From Mycolicibacterium aichiense (GTDB lineage Bacteria; Actinomycetota; Actinomycetes; Mycobacteriales; Mycobacteriaceae), in contig NZ_AP022561.1 in assembly GCF_010726245.1 (NCBI RefSeq), forward strand, positions 1,116,001 to 1,180,000: 64,000 nucleotides of DNA. The letters run 5' to 3'. The stretch's first letter is position 1; every line of letters begins with the position of its first letter. Of the stretch, positions 16,991 through 26,503 are shown piece after piece. The notes beneath the pieces are model-generated. The model saw nothing but the letters and a program-made list of their open reading frames with translations. It was not told the DNA's origin and ran no database searches. The translations under genes and the position numbers were made by a program.

Positions 16991-17482
16991 ATGGCTGATG
17001 CCGACGCACTGCGCGCTGACCGTGCCGACTGGACCGCGCAACACCTTGCGACGTACCTGGAAAGCGGTGGCGCCCAGGGGCACGTCCTCGACCTGAGTGA
17101 CGTCGGGGGCCGGTCGTTCACCACCCACTGCTTGATTCGCTACACCGGGCGCAAGTCGGGTCGGTCGTACATCAAGCCGCTGATCTACGGGAACGTCGGC
17201 GGTGAGATCGTTGTCGTCGCGTCCAAGGGTGGCGCCGACAATCATCCCGAGTGGTACCTGAACATCGAGTCGAGGGCAACACTCGAGGTGCAGGTCGCCA
17301 CCGAGGCGTTCGAAGCCACCTGGCGCGAACCGGAGGGCGATGAGCGGCATCAGGTGTGGGAGTACATGTGCCACCTGTATCCGCCGTACATCGCCTATCA
17401 GCAGTCGACGAGTCGGCGCATTCCACTCGTCATGTTGAGTCTGCTGCGGCCAACCGAGCCCTTCAGCGCACCCGCTCATTAG
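16991..17482 (+). CDS. Deazaflavin (F420)-dependent nitroreductase family protein
   Basis: The protein has 163 residues from ATG 16991, which follows AAAGAGG. It matches the Ddn-like split-barrel family: 'CLIRYTGRKSGRSYIKPLIYG', 'VVVASKGGADNHPEWYLNIES' and 'ATWREPEGDERHQVWEYM'. Members use reduced F420 and act on quinones or nitro compounds; many have unknown substrates. The Arg/Lys-rich 'TGRKSGR' segment usually contacts the cofactor phosphate. It is divergent from the RclA-like gene (80 bases), which suggests a shared redox-responsive promoter region. Its last 20 bases overlap the convergent dehydrogenase gene. Confidence 0.85.
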   Translation: MADADALRADRADWTAQHLATYLESGGAQGHVLDLSDVGGRSFTTHCLIRYTGRKSGRSYIKPLIYGNVGGEIVVVASKGGADNHPEWYLNIESRATLEVQVATEAFEATWREPEGDERHQVWEYMCHLYPPYIAYQQSTSRRIPLVMLSLLRPTEPFSAPAH

Positions 17483-19919
17483 CCGGGTCGTAGATGGCCT
17501 TGAGTGACACGGTGATCGGATAGATCTGACCGCCGACGTTGACGGCGTAGGAACCTGAGCGCACCCAGTCTGGCGTGACAACCGTGTCATCGGTCGAGCG
17601 AACGTAACCCAACCCCACGCACGCACCGGTCGTGGCACCCCATGCCGCCGAGCTGACCTGGCCGGCGACGGCGCCGTCGCGCAAGATCAGTTCGCCGCCC
17701 CAGAGCATCGGCTCGGGCGAGTCGACGGAAAAGCTGACCACCCGCCGGCGGGCGCCTTCGGCCTTGGCCTTCTCCACGGCTGCCCGGCCGAGGAAGTCGA
17801 CATCGGAGGACAACTTGCAGGCGAACAGCAGCCCGGCCTCCACCGGGTTGTCGTTCGGCGTCAGTTCCCGGCCGAATGCCCGATAGCCCTTCTCCAAGCG
17901 CAGGGACTCGATCGCGTAGTAGCCGCCGCGGGCGATACCGAACTTCTCGCCGGCCGCCAGCAGGTCTTCGTAGACGCCGACCGCGAACTCGGCGGGAACG
18001 TACAATTCCCAACCCAATTCGCCGACATAGGTGATCCGGGTGGCGCGCACGGTGGCGTAGCCCAGCGAGATGATCTGGCTGGTGGCGAACGGGAATGCGG
18101 CGTCGGACAGGTCGGCGTCGGTGAGCTCGCTCAATAGCTCGCGTGACTTCGGGCCCATCACGCCGAAGACCGCCATGGACGACGTGACGTCGACGAGTTC
18201 GGCGTGCGCCCCGGCCGGCAGGTTCTTGCGGATGTGGTCCTTGTCCCGTTCGGTGGTCGCCGCGCTGCTGACGATCAGAAATTCCTGCGGCGCGGTGCGG
18301 GTGACGGTGACGTCGGACTCGTAGGTGCCGCGTTCGTTGAGCATCCCGGTGTATACCGACTTGCCCACCGGCACAGCCACATCGGCGGTGCACAGCCATT
18401 GAAGGCCCGCCTCGGCTCCCGGGCCGGTGAGCACGTACTTCGAGAACGACGTCTGGTCGAAAACTGTGACACCGGTGCGGGTGCTGACCTGTTCGGCTGC
18501 CGACCACGGCAGCCAGTTCTGCTTACCCCAGGAGTAGTCGATGACCGGCTCGCTGCCCGCGGGCGCGAAGAAGTTCGCCCGTTCCCAGCCCATCCGGCTG
18601 CCGAAGTTGGCGCCTGCCGCCGCGAGTAGGTGATGCACCGGGGAACGGCGGAACGGCCGTGCGGTTGCCAGTTCCCGGTTCGGCCATGGAATTTCGTAAT
18701 GCACACCGAGGATTTCGGCCACTCGGTCATGGAGCCAGGCCACGTTGCCGTTGAACGGTGCGAAGCGGCGGATGTCGACGCCGGTGAGGTCGGTGGTGGC
18801 CGACCCGTTGACGATCCACTCCGCCAAAGCGCGTCCGGCGCCGCCGGCCGAGGCGATACCTACCGAGTTGAATCCCGCGCCGACGAAGAAATTGGCGCAC
18901 TCGGGGGCCTCGCCGAGGATGAACTGGTTGTCCGGGGTGAAACTCTCCGGACCGTTGTAGAGCTTCTTCAGGCCGGTGTGCTCGAGTGCGGGAATGCGCA
19001 GCAGCGCGTTGTCCATCAGGATTTCGAAGTGCTCCCAATCCTCGTCGAGTAGCTGGAACTCGAAGGGGTACGGGATCTTGTCGGGGGCGACCCAGGGCTT
19101 GGCCTCCGGCTCGAACCCGCCGATGACCAGCCCGCCGACCTCCTCCTTGAAGTAGGTGTAGCCGTCGGGGTCACGCAGGATCGGCAGATCAGGGTGGACA
19201 CCGGCGATGGTTTCGGTGACTACATAGAAATGTTCGGCGGAATACAGCGGCACGTTGACCCCCGCCAGCGCGCCGATTGCTTTGGCCCACTGTCCGGCGC
19301 AGTTGACCACGATCTCGGCTTCGATGTCGCCGGCGTCGGTGCGGACTCCGGTCACCCGGCCGTCGGCGGTGAGCACGTCGAGCACGCGAACGTGTTCGAA
19401 CACTTTGCCGCCGCGCTGGCGGGCGCCCTTGGCCAAGGCCATCGTCAAGTCGGTCGGATTGGCCTTGCCGTCGGCGGGCAACCAGATCGCGCCCACCAGG
19501 TCGTCGACCCGCATCACCGGATAGCGTTCGAAAGCTTCTTCCGGACTGAGTAGTTCACACTCGAGTTGATATGCGGCCGCATTGGCAGCCGTTCGGCGCA
19601 GCTGGATCATCCGGTCTTCGCTGCGGGCCACCGTCACTCCGCCGCACTGCTTGTAGCCGGCGCTCAGCCCGGTCTCCGCTTCCAGTTCGGCGTACAACTG
19701 GGTGGAGTACTGGACCAACCTGGTGCCACTCTCCGATGCGCGCAGCTGTCCGACCAAACCGGCTGCGTGCCAGGTGGTTCCGCACGACAGCTGGCCCTGT
19801 TCGAGCAGCACCACATCGGTGTGACCCAGTTTGGTCAGGTGGTAGGCGACGCTGGTGCCGATGACGCCGCCGCCGATGATGACGATGTGGGCACGGTCGG
19901 GCAATGAGGGAGTCGACAT
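17463..19919 (-). CDS. Dimethylglycine/sarcosine dehydrogenase-like FAD protein with GcvT domains
   Basis: The 818-residue protein has a DAO-type FAD domain ('HIVIIGGGVIGTSVAYHL' at the N-terminus, 'CGTTWHAAGLVGQLRAS' for covalent or close FAD attachment), a linker FAO_M region, and C-terminal GcvT/aminomethyltransferase folate-binding domains ('VFGVMGPKSRELLSEL', 'YVGELGWELYVP', 'ESLRLEKGYRAFGREL'). Such enzymes demethylate N-methyl amines such as dimethylglycine or sarcosine and pass formaldehyde to tetrahydrofolate. It lies 16 bases downstream of the phosphotransferase gene on the same strand, suggesting co-transcription. The exact N-methyl substrate is not determined. Confidence 0.88.
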   Translation of the reverse strand: MSTPSLPDRAHIVIIGGGVIGTSVAYHLTKLGHTDVVLLEQGQLSCGTTWHAAGLVGQLRASESGTRLVQYSTQLYAELEAETGLSAGYKQCGGVTVARSEDRMIQLRRTAANAAAYQLECELLSPEEAFERYPVMRVDDLVGAIWLPADGKANPTDLTMALAKGARQRGGKVFEHVRVLDVLTADGRVTGVRTDAGDIEAEIVVNCAGQWAKAIGALAGVNVPLYSAEHFYVVTETIAGVHPDLPILRDPDGYTYFKEEVGGLVIGGFEPEAKPWVAPDKIPYPFEFQLLDEDWEHFEILMDNALLRIPALEHTGLKKLYNGPESFTPDNQFILGEAPECANFFVGAGFNSVGIASAGGAGRALAEWIVNGSATTDLTGVDIRRFAPFNGNVAWLHDRVAEILGVHYEIPWPNRELATARPFRRSPVHHLLAAAGANFGSRMGWERANFFAPAGSEPVIDYSWGKQNWLPWSAAEQVSTRTGVTVFDQTSFSKYVLTGPGAEAGLQWLCTADVAVPVGKSVYTGMLNERGTYESDVTVTRTAPQEFLIVSSAATTERDKDHIRKNLPAGAHAELVDVTSSMAVFGVMGPKSRELLSELTDADLSDAAFPFATSQIISLGYATVRATRITYVGELGWELYVPAEFAVGVYEDLLAAGEKFGIARGGYYAIESLRLEKGYRAFGRELTPNDNPVEAGLLFACKLSSDVDFLGRAAVEKAKAEGARRRVVSFSVDSPEPMLWGGELILRDGAVAGQVSSAAWGATTGACVGLGYVRSTDDTVVTPDWVRSGSYAVNVGGQIYPITVSLKAIYDPANERVR

Positions 19920-19935
19920 GTGTTCCTATCGGTCG

Positions 19936-20856
19936 TCAGTCGGGTGCCTGGGCATCAGCGAGCAGGCGCGGGAAATCGGGCCCGCGGAACTCGGCGACCG
20001 CCGACTCATAGCGTTCCATCGCCCATTCCCAGAAGTCGAAATCTAGTGTGCTGGTGGCGTTCTGAATACATCCCCACAACGTCCAGCCGTACTTGCCGAC
20101 GATTCCCTGCAGGCGGGATCGCGCTGTCTTGTGTCGCAGCCGACGGCCGTAATAGGCGCTGACCAGTTCGTCGAGCTGGTCGGTGGACAGCCCGCACTCG
20201 GCCCAGATGTTGCCGAGTTCGAAGCAGGGGTCGTTGTTGCCGGAGTACTCGTAGTCGATCAGCCACACCTTGTCACCGTTGTCGACGAAATTTCCGGCGA
20301 GAAGATCGTTGTTGCACGGAACGGTCGCGTGTTCGCCCATATCGAGGATGCGCTTCATCGCCTGGAACTCGCGGGTGAAGTACAGGTAGTCGGTCGGTAT
20401 CCGGAACCCGCGCTCCAGGACGACCTTCAGATAGCCGGGTTGCAGTTCGAACATGTCGAAGCGGTCGCGGAAGCGCGGCCCGGCGTGCAGAGTGCGGCAG
20501 CCCTCGGCAACCCTGGCCAGGACATCGGGACGCTGAAAGTCTGCGTTGGTGAGCGTCACGCCCTCGAGGAAGCCGACCAGCAGGATGCCCAGGTCGGGTC
20601 GATAGTCGATCACCGGCGCCCCGACGCCGGCCCTTTCCGCCGCGGCGCTGTTGTAGTACTCGTTGTCCCGGTCGATGCCGAGCAGGTCGGTGGAGTTGAC
20701 GCTGCAGCGTGCGACGTATGTCGCAGAAGGCGTGGTGATTTTGATGTTGCGGTTGGTGAGACCGCCGTGGAGCTCCTCGAGCCGGCGCGGTTGTCCGGCC
20801 AGCGCCGGCAGTTGATCCAGCAGCGCATCCAGTTCCGGGTCGGAAATGAACGGCAT
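19936..20856 (-). CDS. Choline/ethanolamine kinase-like phosphotransferase
   Basis: The 306-residue protein is an aminoglycoside/choline kinase-like (APH) enzyme. It has 'ELHGGLTNRNIKI' as glycine-rich loop, 'CNNDLLAGNF' (residues 181-190) as catalytic loop with Asp184, and 'WLIDYEYSGNNDPCFELGN' with metal-binding Asp201. Typical family members have His-x-Asp in the catalytic loop; here the His position is Asn182. The family phosphorylates hydroxyl groups of small amines. With the DMGDH-like gene 16 bases downstream and a divergent HAD gene, it probably belongs to a small catabolic unit for a choline-related compound. Confidence 0.82.
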   Translation of the reverse strand: MPFISDPELDALLDQLPALAGQPRRLEELHGGLTNRNIKITTPSATYVARCSVNSTDLLGIDRDNEYYNSAAAERAGVGAPVIDYRPDLGILLVGFLEGVTLTNADFQRPDVLARVAEGCRTLHAGPRFRDRFDMFELQPGYLKVVLERGFRIPTDYLYFTREFQAMKRILDMGEHATVPCNNDLLAGNFVDNGDKVWLIDYEYSGNNDPCFELGNIWAECGLSTDQLDELVSAYYGRRLRHKTARSRLQGIVGKYGWTLWGCIQNATSTLDFDFWEWAMERYESAVAEFRGPDFPRLLADAQAPD

Positions 20857-20911
20857 GAGGACATCCTTGCGCTGGAAGTGTGTCGCGCGTAAAAGACTAG
20901 ACTATTGACTT

Positions 20912-21661
20912 GTGGCGGTGCCAGTGATTCACTCGGCCGTGCCGATCTATCCGGATGCCCGTCTGGCTCGCGAGGTAATCACCGGCTGGGCAGCTGTTCC
21001 GCAGCCCGCGGTGATCTTCGACTTCAACGGGACGTTGTCCGATGACGAGCCGATCCTGTTCCGTATCTTCAGCGAGCTGTTCGATGAGCACCTCGACTGG
21101 GCGATGACGCAGCAGGACTACGACAAGCACCTGCTGGGCCACAGCGACCGCGAGATCGTTGAGAAGGCCCTGGAGATCACCGGCGCGGGCGGCCACGACG
21201 TCGACGCGCTACTCGAACTGCGCAAGCACCGTTACCGCGACCTCGTTGCCGGTGACAACCCGATCCGGCCCGACACGGTGCGGCTGGTCCAGCTGCTGGC
21301 CGAACACGACGTGCCGATGGCCATCGTCACCGGGGCGCAGCGCGATGACGTCGCGGCCGTGTTGTCGACCAGCCCGGTCGGTGCGCTGATCCGGGTGGTC
21401 GTCGCCGAGGAGGACGTCACCCGCGGCAAGCCGGACCCGGAAGGGTTTCTTTCCGGTGCTGCCCACATCGGTTGTGCACCAGAACAAGTCATCGTCTTCG
21501 AAGATTCGGTCCCGGGAGTGCGCGGTGCGCTCGCCGCGGGGATGGGATGCATCGCGGTTGCCGTCGAGCCCAGTGACGAGCTCGCCGCGGTGGCGCCGGC
21601 GATGGTCCCGCGGCTGTCCGTCGACATCGTCGAGCACGTGCTGCCGTCGCTGCGACGTTAG
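20912..21661 (+). CDS. HAD-superfamily hydrolase (beta-phosphoglucomutase-like)
   Basis: The 249-residue protein shows the HAD motifs: 'VIFDFNGTLSDDE' (Asp37 nucleophile), 'AIVTGAQRDDV' (motif II Thr), 'VTRGKPDPEGFL' (motif III Lys) and 'VIFEDSVPGVRGALAAGM' (motif IV Asp). The second acidic residue of motif I, usually Asp, is Asn39. That replacement occurs in some HAD hydrolases but weakens a simple phosphatase assignment. The start is GTG 20912. It is divergent from the kinase gene (55 bases) and overlaps the GntR gene by four bases tail to tail. A phosphate ester made by the neighbouring kinase is a candidate substrate. Confidence 0.82.
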   Translation: MAVPVIHSAVPIYPDARLAREVITGWAAVPQPAVIFDFNGTLSDDEPILFRIFSELFDEHLDWAMTQQDYDKHLLGHSDREIVEKALEITGAGGHDVDALLELRKHRYRDLVAGDNPIRPDTVRLVQLLAEHDVPMAIVTGAQRDDVAAVLSTSPVGALIRVVVAEEDVTRGKPDPEGFLSGAAHIGCAPEQVIVFEDSVPGVRGALAAGMGCIAVAVEPSDELAAVAPAMVPRLSVDIVEHVLPSLRR

Positions 21662-22473
21662 GACGCGGGCGAGGTCTCCACTGCGGCGTCGGGTCCGCGG
21701 TCGACGCCGGACTTGACCCGGATCCGGGTGCGGTCGGACCGGAAATAGTCGTAGGAGAATTCGACCGGAACATCGTTGCGGTCGTAGGCGGTTCGGGTCA
21801 CCAGAAGCAGTGGGTCGCCGATCGCCACGCCCAGCAGCGCGGCGGACGACTCGCTGGCCGGCACCGCCTCGATGTGCTCGTCCGCCGAACGCAGCGGGGT
21901 GTCGAATTCGTCGGCCATCAGCGCGTAGATCGAGCCGGTCAGGTCGGCGGACAGCAAGCCGGGAAACCGGGCGGCCGGAAGGTACGTCTCCTCGATCAGC
22001 ACCGGCGTGTTGTTGGCCGAGCGCATCCGAACGATCTTGTGCACCTGGGCGCCCCGCTTGAGCCGCAGGGCCTGGCGCACCACGGCGGTCGCTGGGCGGG
22101 TCACCGCGCCGATCACCCGGGCGCCTGCGGCCATATCCAGCCTGCGCAACTGCTCGGTGAACCCGGGTAGGCCGATGTGATCGAACTCCAGCCTCGGTGT
22201 CTCGACGAAGTTGCCCCCGAATCGTCCCCGGCTGCGCCGGATCAGTCCCTTGGCTTCGATGGCTGCCAGCGCCTGGCGCAGCGTCATCCGGCTCACGCCG
22301 AGCGCACCGGCGATCTCGACCTCGGCAGGCAACTTGTCGCCGGGCGCCAACGCACCGGACACGATCAGTTTCTCCAGCCAGATGGCGATTCGGGCATGGG
22401 CCGGCTGCTCGGACGGCCCGCTCAGGTCGGGACGTTCGGCCAGGACGGCGTCGTCCATCGACAGCACCCGCAT
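21658..22473 (-). CDS. GntR-family (HutC subfamily) transcriptional regulator
   Basis: The 271-residue protein has an N-terminal winged helix ('[38 protein letters not shown]') and a C-terminal UTRA effector domain ('[24 protein letters not shown]', '[27 protein letters not shown]'). HutC-type regulators sense small catabolites such as histidine derivatives, N-acetylglucosamine phosphate or phosphonates, and usually repress adjacent catabolic genes. Its neighbours are the HAD, kinase and DMGDH-like genes, so control of that unit is the likely role. It is divergent from alr with 100 bases between starts. The inverted repeat CTGTC-N10-GACAG near 22492-22511 may be an operator. Confidence 0.86.
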   Translation of the reverse strand: MRVLSMDDAVLAERPDLSGPSEQPAHARIAIWLEKLIVSGALAPGDKLPAEVEIAGALGVSRMTLRQALAAIEAKGLIRRSRGRFGGNFVETPRLEFDHIGLPGFTEQLRRLDMAAGARVIGAVTRPATAVVRQALRLKRGAQVHKIVRMRSANNTPVLIEETYLPAARFPGLLSADLTGSIYALMADEFDTPLRSADEHIEAVPASESSAALLGVAIGDPLLLVTRTAYDRNDVPVEFSYDYFRSDRTRIRVKSGVDRGPDAAVETSPAS

Positions 22474-22573
22474 GGGCCGACTCTACCGCCCCTGTCGGCA
22501 CGAAATGACAGGTCAGCGCCCTATGCGGGCTCCCGTGTCGGTTTCTGGGACAATTGGCGACGGTGAGGAGACC

Positions 22574-23755
22574 ATGCACACGACTTCGTTGACCCCGTCG
22601 ACGCACACCCAGGTTTGGCGCCCCGGCGCCGAAGCGATCGTCGATCTGGGGGCGATCGCCCACAATGTGCGCGTTCTGCGTGAGCACGCGGGCTCCGCCC
22701 AGGTGATGGCGGTGGTCAAAGCCGACGCTTATGGCCACGGTGCCGTTGCGGCCGGCCGCGCGGCGATCGACGCCGGTGCCGCCGAGCTGGGAGTGGCCAC
22801 GATCGACGAGGCGCTGACGCTGCGCCAGGGTGGCATCACGGCGCCGGTACTGGCGTGGCTGCACCCGCCGGGTACCGACTTCGCCCCGGCGGTGACCGCC
22901 GACGTCGGAGTCGCCGTGTCATCGGTGCATCAGGTCGGTGCGGTGCTCGACGCCGTGGAACGCACCGGGAACACCGCGGAGGTCACTGTCAAGGTCGACA
23001 CCGGACTCAACCGCAACGGGGTCAGCGCCGCCGACTACCCCGCGCTGTTGACCGAACTCCAGCGCGCCGTGGCAGCCGACGCGATCCGGCTGCGGGGCAT
23101 CATGTCGCATCTCGCCAACGGCGATGTCCCGGACGACCCGCTCAACGACCTTCAGGCGCAGCGCTTTACCGCGATGATCGCCGAAGCGCGTTCGCGGGGA
23201 ATCGAATTCGACGTCGCACACCTGTCCAACTCGCCGTCGGCGATGACCCGCCCGGATCTGGCATTCGACATGGTCCGCCCCGGCATCGCGGTCTACGGGC
23301 TGAGCCCCATTCCGGACCGCGGCGACATGGGCTTGCGCCCGGCCATGACGCTCCGATGCACTGTTGCGATGGTCAAGCCGGTCAAGGCCGGCGACGGTGT
23401 GTCGTACGGCCACACCTGGATCGCGGAACAGGACACCAATCTGGCGTTGCTGCCCATCGGGTACGCCGACGGGCTCTATCGCACACTCGGCGGCCGCATC
23501 GAGATCCTGATCAACGGTCGGCTGCGCCGCAGCGTCGGACGGGTCTGCATGGACCAGTTCGTCGTCGATCTCGGTCCGGGCGAACCCGGTGTCGCGGCCG
23601 GGGACGAGGCGATCCTGTTCGGCCCGGGCACATCCGGCGAACAGACCGCCCAGGATTGGGCCGACCTGCTCGGCACCATCCACTACGAGGTGGTCACCAG
23701 TCCGCGTGGACGCGTGGTGCGTACGTATCGGGAGCCCGGCGCCGATGGGCAGTGA
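22574..23755 (+). CDS. alr: Alanine racemase
   Basis: Alr interconverts L- and D-alanine for peptidoglycan synthesis. The 393-residue PLP enzyme has '[17 protein letters not shown]' with Lys49 as the PLP lysine, and '[12 protein letters not shown]' with Tyr278 as the second catalytic base. Fold-type III barrel features such as '[10 protein letters not shown]' and 'SHLANGD' are also present. The start is ATG 22574, seven bases after GAGGAG; a long upstream open frame to 22211 lies across the divergent GntR gene and is not used. It opens an operon of overlapping genes running to 28541. Confidence 0.95.
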   Translation: MHTTSLTPSTHTQVWRPGAEAIVDLGAIAHNVRVLREHAGSAQVMAVVKADAYGHGAVAAGRAAIDAGAAELGVATIDEALTLRQGGITAPVLAWLHPPGTDFAPAVTADVGVAVSSVHQVGAVLDAVERTGNTAEVTVKVDTGLNRNGVSAADYPALLTELQRAVAADAIRLRGIMSHLANGDVPDDPLNDLQAQRFTAMIAEARSRGIEFDVAHLSNSPSAMTRPDLAFDMVRPGIAVYGLSPIPDRGDMGLRPAMTLRCTVAMVKPVKAGDGVSYGHTWIAEQDTNLALLPIGYADGLYRTLGGRIEILINGRLRRSVGRVCMDQFVVDLGPGEPGVAAGDEAILFGPGTSGEQTAQDWADLLGTIHYEVVTSPRGRVVRTYREPGADGQ

Positions 23756-24944
23756 CGAGGAGAGGAATCCCAAGCCGCGCGGTATCGATCAGCGGCTGGC
23801 CCGCCGCGCCGAGAAGAGCGCAGAGCGGTTGGCGCGCAAGGCAGACCATCCAGGTCTCGGCGTCGGCAAGCGCGCCGGTCTGCTGGCCGGCGTCGCCGGT
23901 CTTGGCGCGGTCGGTACGGTTGCCGGCGTGTCGGCGGCTCGTTCGTTCGGACAGCGTTCCGGCGTCGAAGACGTCTATCAGCGCGAGGATTTCGGGCTGC
24001 TCGACGCTGACCGCGGTTGCGTGGTGACCACCCCGGACGGCATCCCGCTGGTCGTTCGCGAGGTCGGACCCACCACCGCTCCGTTGACCGTGGTGTTCGC
24101 GCACGGATTCTGCCTGCAGATGGGATCGTTCCATTTCCAGCGTGCGGCATTGGCGTCCCGGTGGGGCGATCAGGTCCGGATGGTGTTCTACGACCAGCGC
24201 GGCCACGGTCAGTCCAGCGCCGCACCCGTCGACACCTACACGGTGGATCAACTGGGCAAGGACCTGGAAACCGTTCTGCAAGTGATGGTTCCGCGCGGCC
24301 CGGTCGTACTCGTAGGGCACTCGATGGGCGGTATGACCGTGCTCTCGCACGCCCGCCAGTTCCCCGAGCATTACGGCAGCCGGATCGTCGGTGCGGCGCT
24401 GATCTCGTCAGCCGCTGAAGGGCTGTCCCGCTCACCGCTGGGCGAGATTCTGCAGAACCCGGCGCTGGAGGCGGTGCGCTTCGCCGCCCGGTATGCGCCC
24501 AAACTGGTTCACCGCACCCGCGGTGCGGCGCGCTCGGTGATTCGCCCCATCCTGCGAGCCGCCTCGTATGGCGACGACCATATGAGCCCGAGTGTTGTCG
24601 CGTTCTCCGAGAAGATGATTCACGACACGCCGATCGCAACCCTGGTGGAGTTCCTGCACGCTTTGGAGGTCCACGACGAGAGTGCGGCGCTGCCCGTTCT
24701 GGCCCGAATCCCGACTTTGATCGCCTGCGGTGACCACGATGTGCTCACGCCGATGGTGCACTCCGAGGAGATGGCGGCGGTGCTGCCCAACAGTGAATTG
24801 CTGATCGTGCCGGGAGCCGGGCATCTCGTGCAGCTGGAGCAGCCCGAGCTGATCAACGATGCGCTGGTGGCCCTGGTCGAGCGTGCGACCCCGTCGAAGC
24901 TGGTGGCCTTCGCCCGACGACTCAAGGACCGCAACCGTGGATAG
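23745..24944 (+). CDS. Alpha/beta hydrolase with N-terminal basic and membrane-like segment
   Basis: The 399-residue protein starts at ATG 23745, overlapping the alr stop by 11 bases. It begins with a charged stretch and then a hydrophobic segment '[21 protein letters not shown]' (about residues 43-63), which may anchor it to the membrane. The hydrolase domain follows: '[14 protein letters not shown]' (oxyanion region), '[13 protein letters not shown]' (G-H-S-M-G nucleophile), '[15 protein letters not shown]' (acid) and '[10 protein letters not shown]' (catalytic His). The substrate is not known. Placement between alr and tsaE looks like a conserved feature of non-tuberculous mycobacteria, but I cannot confirm this here. 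Confidence 0.85.
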   Translation: MGSDEERNPKPRGIDQRLARRAEKSAERLARKADHPGLGVGKRAGLLAGVAGLGAVGTVAGVSAARSFGQRSGVEDVYQREDFGLLDADRGCVVTTPDGIPLVVREVGPTTAPLTVVFAHGFCLQMGSFHFQRAALASRWGDQVRMVFYDQRGHGQSSAAPVDTYTVDQLGKDLETVLQVMVPRGPVVLVGHSMGGMTVLSHARQFPEHYGSRIVGAALISSAAEGLSRSPLGEILQNPALEAVRFAARYAPKLVHRTRGAARSVIRPILRAASYGDDHMSPSVVAFSEKMIHDTPIATLVEFLHALEVHDESAALPVLARIPTLIACGDHDVLTPMVHSEEMAAVLPNSELLIVPGAGHLVQLEQPELINDALVALVERATPSKLVAFARRLKDRNRG

Positions 24945-25410
24945 CACGAAGGTGCAGGACGGCACCCGCCAGCTGCCCACTGTGGAGGACACGATTGCGC
25001 TCGGCGAACAGTTCGGCAGGCAACTGCGGGCCGGTGACGTCGTTGTGCTGTCCGGGCCGCTGGGTGCCGGGAAGACCGCTTTCACCAAGGGGATTGCGGC
25101 CGGCATGGATGTGGAGGGTCCGGTGACCTCACCGACGTTCGTGCTGGCGCGCGTGCATCGGGCGCGTCGGCCGGGAGCCCCGGAACTCGTGCACGTCGAC
25201 GTCTACCGGCTCCTCGAACACACCGGTGCCGATCTGCTGGCCGAACTCGATTCGCTGGATCTCGACGCCGACCTCGAGGACGCCGTCGTGGTGGTCGAAT
25301 GGGGCGAGGGCCTGGCCGAGCGACTCTCGGAGAATCATCTCGACGTCAGGTTGGAGCGTAGCTCCGAGAACGAAGTGCGCACGGCGACATGGCGATGGAA
25401 CTACCGATGA
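24937..25410 (+). CDS. tsaE: tRNA threonylcarbamoyladenosine biosynthesis ATPase TsaE
   Basis: TsaE is the ATPase that works with TsaB and TsaD to form t6A37 on ANN-decoding tRNAs. The 157-residue protein has the P-loop 'GPLGAGKTAFTKG' (residues 40-52), followed by 'VTSPTFVLARVH' and 'HVDVYRL', and the acidic 'VVVVEWGEGLAERL'. GTG 24937 overlaps the previous gene by eight bases. The next start, tsaB, overlaps its stop, so the t6A genes are translationally coupled. Confidence 0.94.
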   Translation: MDSTKVQDGTRQLPTVEDTIALGEQFGRQLRAGDVVVLSGPLGAGKTAFTKGIAAGMDVEGPVTSPTFVLARVHRARRPGAPELVHVDVYRLLEHTGADLLAELDSLDLDADLEDAVVVVEWGEGLAERLSENHLDVRLERSSENEVRTATWRWNYR

Positions 25411-26051
25411 TCCGCACCGTCCTTGTCATCGACACCGCCACGCCGGCGGTCACTGCCGCGGTGGTGGTTCGCGACGGCTCCGGCAGCCCGACAGTGGCCG
25501 CGGAGCGGATCACCCTCGACGCCCGCGCTCATGCCGAGACGCTGACCCCCAATGTGGTCGCGGCAGTGTCGGAAGCCGGTTTGACCATGCCCGATCTCGA
25601 TGCCGTCGTAGTGGGTTGCGGCCCAGGTCCTTTCACCGGCCTTCGGGTCGGGATGGCCACCGCGGCCGCCTACGGTCACGCGTTGGATCGGCCGGTGTTC
25701 GGGGTGTGCAGCCTGGACGGCATCGGCACACAGACTTCCGGCGCGGTCCTGGTGGTCACCGATGCCCGTCGTCGTGAGGTGTACTGGGCGCAATACGCAG
25801 ATGGGATTCGAGTCGGGGGTCCTGATGTCGCCGCTGCCGCCGACGTACCGGTCGGCGAAGCCGAGTGCGTGGCGGGATCGCCGGATCACGCCGCGCTGTT
25901 CGGCCTGCCGGTAATCGGTCCCGCCTACCCGGCAGCGGCGGGACTGGTTGCCGCCGTTACAGATTGGGATAGGGCCCCGGCGCCGCTGGTTCCGCTGTAC
26001 CTGCGCCGCCCGGACGCGAAGACCCTCGCCGAACGCGGAGTTCTGCGATGA
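25407..26051 (+). CDS. tsaB: tRNA threonylcarbamoyladenosine biosynthesis protein TsaB
   Basis: TsaB is the inactive ASKHA-fold partner that dimerises with TsaD in t6A synthesis. From ATG 25407 it has 214 residues, with the N-terminal 'VLVIDTATPAVTAAVV', 'RAHAETLTPNV' and the conserved 'VVGCGPGPFTGLRVGMATAAAYG'. ATG 25407 overlaps the tsaE stop as ATGA and is preferred; ATG 25389 in frame would add six residues. RimI follows with another ATGA overlap. Confidence 0.93.
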   Translation: MIRTVLVIDTATPAVTAAVVVRDGSGSPTVAAERITLDARAHAETLTPNVVAAVSEAGLTMPDLDAVVVGCGPGPFTGLRVGMATAAAYGHALDRPVFGVCSLDGIGTQTSGAVLVVTDARRREVYWAQYADGIRVGGPDVAAAADVPVGEAECVAGSPDHAALFGLPVIGPAYPAAAGLVAAVTDWDRAPAPLVPLYLRRPDAKTLAERGVLR

Positions 26052-26503
26052 CCATTCGTTACGGCCCGTTGCACAAGACCGACGCCGCCCGCTGCGCCGA
26101 GTTGGAGAGCCTGCTCTTCGACGGCGACGATCCATGGCCGGATTTCGCATTTGTGCGTGAACTCGCCGCGCCGCACAACCGGTACATCGCTGCCCGGGTC
26201 GACGACAAGCTGGTCGGCTACGCCGGTATCTCCCGGTTGGGCCGCATCCCGCCGTTCGAATACGAGATCCACACTGTGGGCGTCGATCCCGCTTACCAGG
26301 GCCAGGGGATCGGCCGTCAGATGATGGTCGAGCTGCTCGGCGAGGTCGGCCCGAAGTCGACGGTGTTCCTGGAGGTCCGCACCGACAACGAGCCGGCGAT
26401 CGCGCTGTACACCAGCCTCGGGTTCACGAAGATGGGTGTGCGCAAGCGGTATTACCAGGCCAGCGGCGCCGATGCCTACACCATGCGACGGGATCCGCAA
26501 TGA
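26048..26503 (+). CDS. rimI: Ribosomal-protein alanine N-acetyltransferase RimI-like
   Basis: The 151-residue GNAT protein has the acetyl-CoA loop '[19 protein letters not shown]' (Q-G-x-G-I-G) and the motif '[27 protein letters not shown]', which matches RimI. RimI acetylates the N-terminal alanine of ribosomal protein S18 in E. coli; mycobacterial RimI may have wider N-terminal targets. It sits between tsaB and tsaD with four-base overlaps on both sides, the usual actinobacterial order. Confidence 0.92.
   Translation: MTIRYGPLHKTDAARCAELESLLFDGDDPWPDFAFVRELAAPHNRYIAARVDDKLVGYAGISRLGRIPPFEYEIHTVGVDPAYQGQGIGRQMMVELLGEVGPKSTVFLEVRTDNEPAIALYTSLGFTKMGVRKRYYQASGADAYTMRRDPQ

Noticed and set aside
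17463..17482. 20-base overlap of convergent genes, considered as a sign of a wrong frame or a frameshift
   Set aside because: Both proteins are complete and end at family-typical positions; short convergent overlaps are normal in compact genomes.
22211..22573. In-frame upstream extension of alr, adding about 120 residues
   Set aside because: It lies across the divergent GntR gene, and the first good ribosome-binding site precedes ATG 22574, which also gives the usual Alr length.
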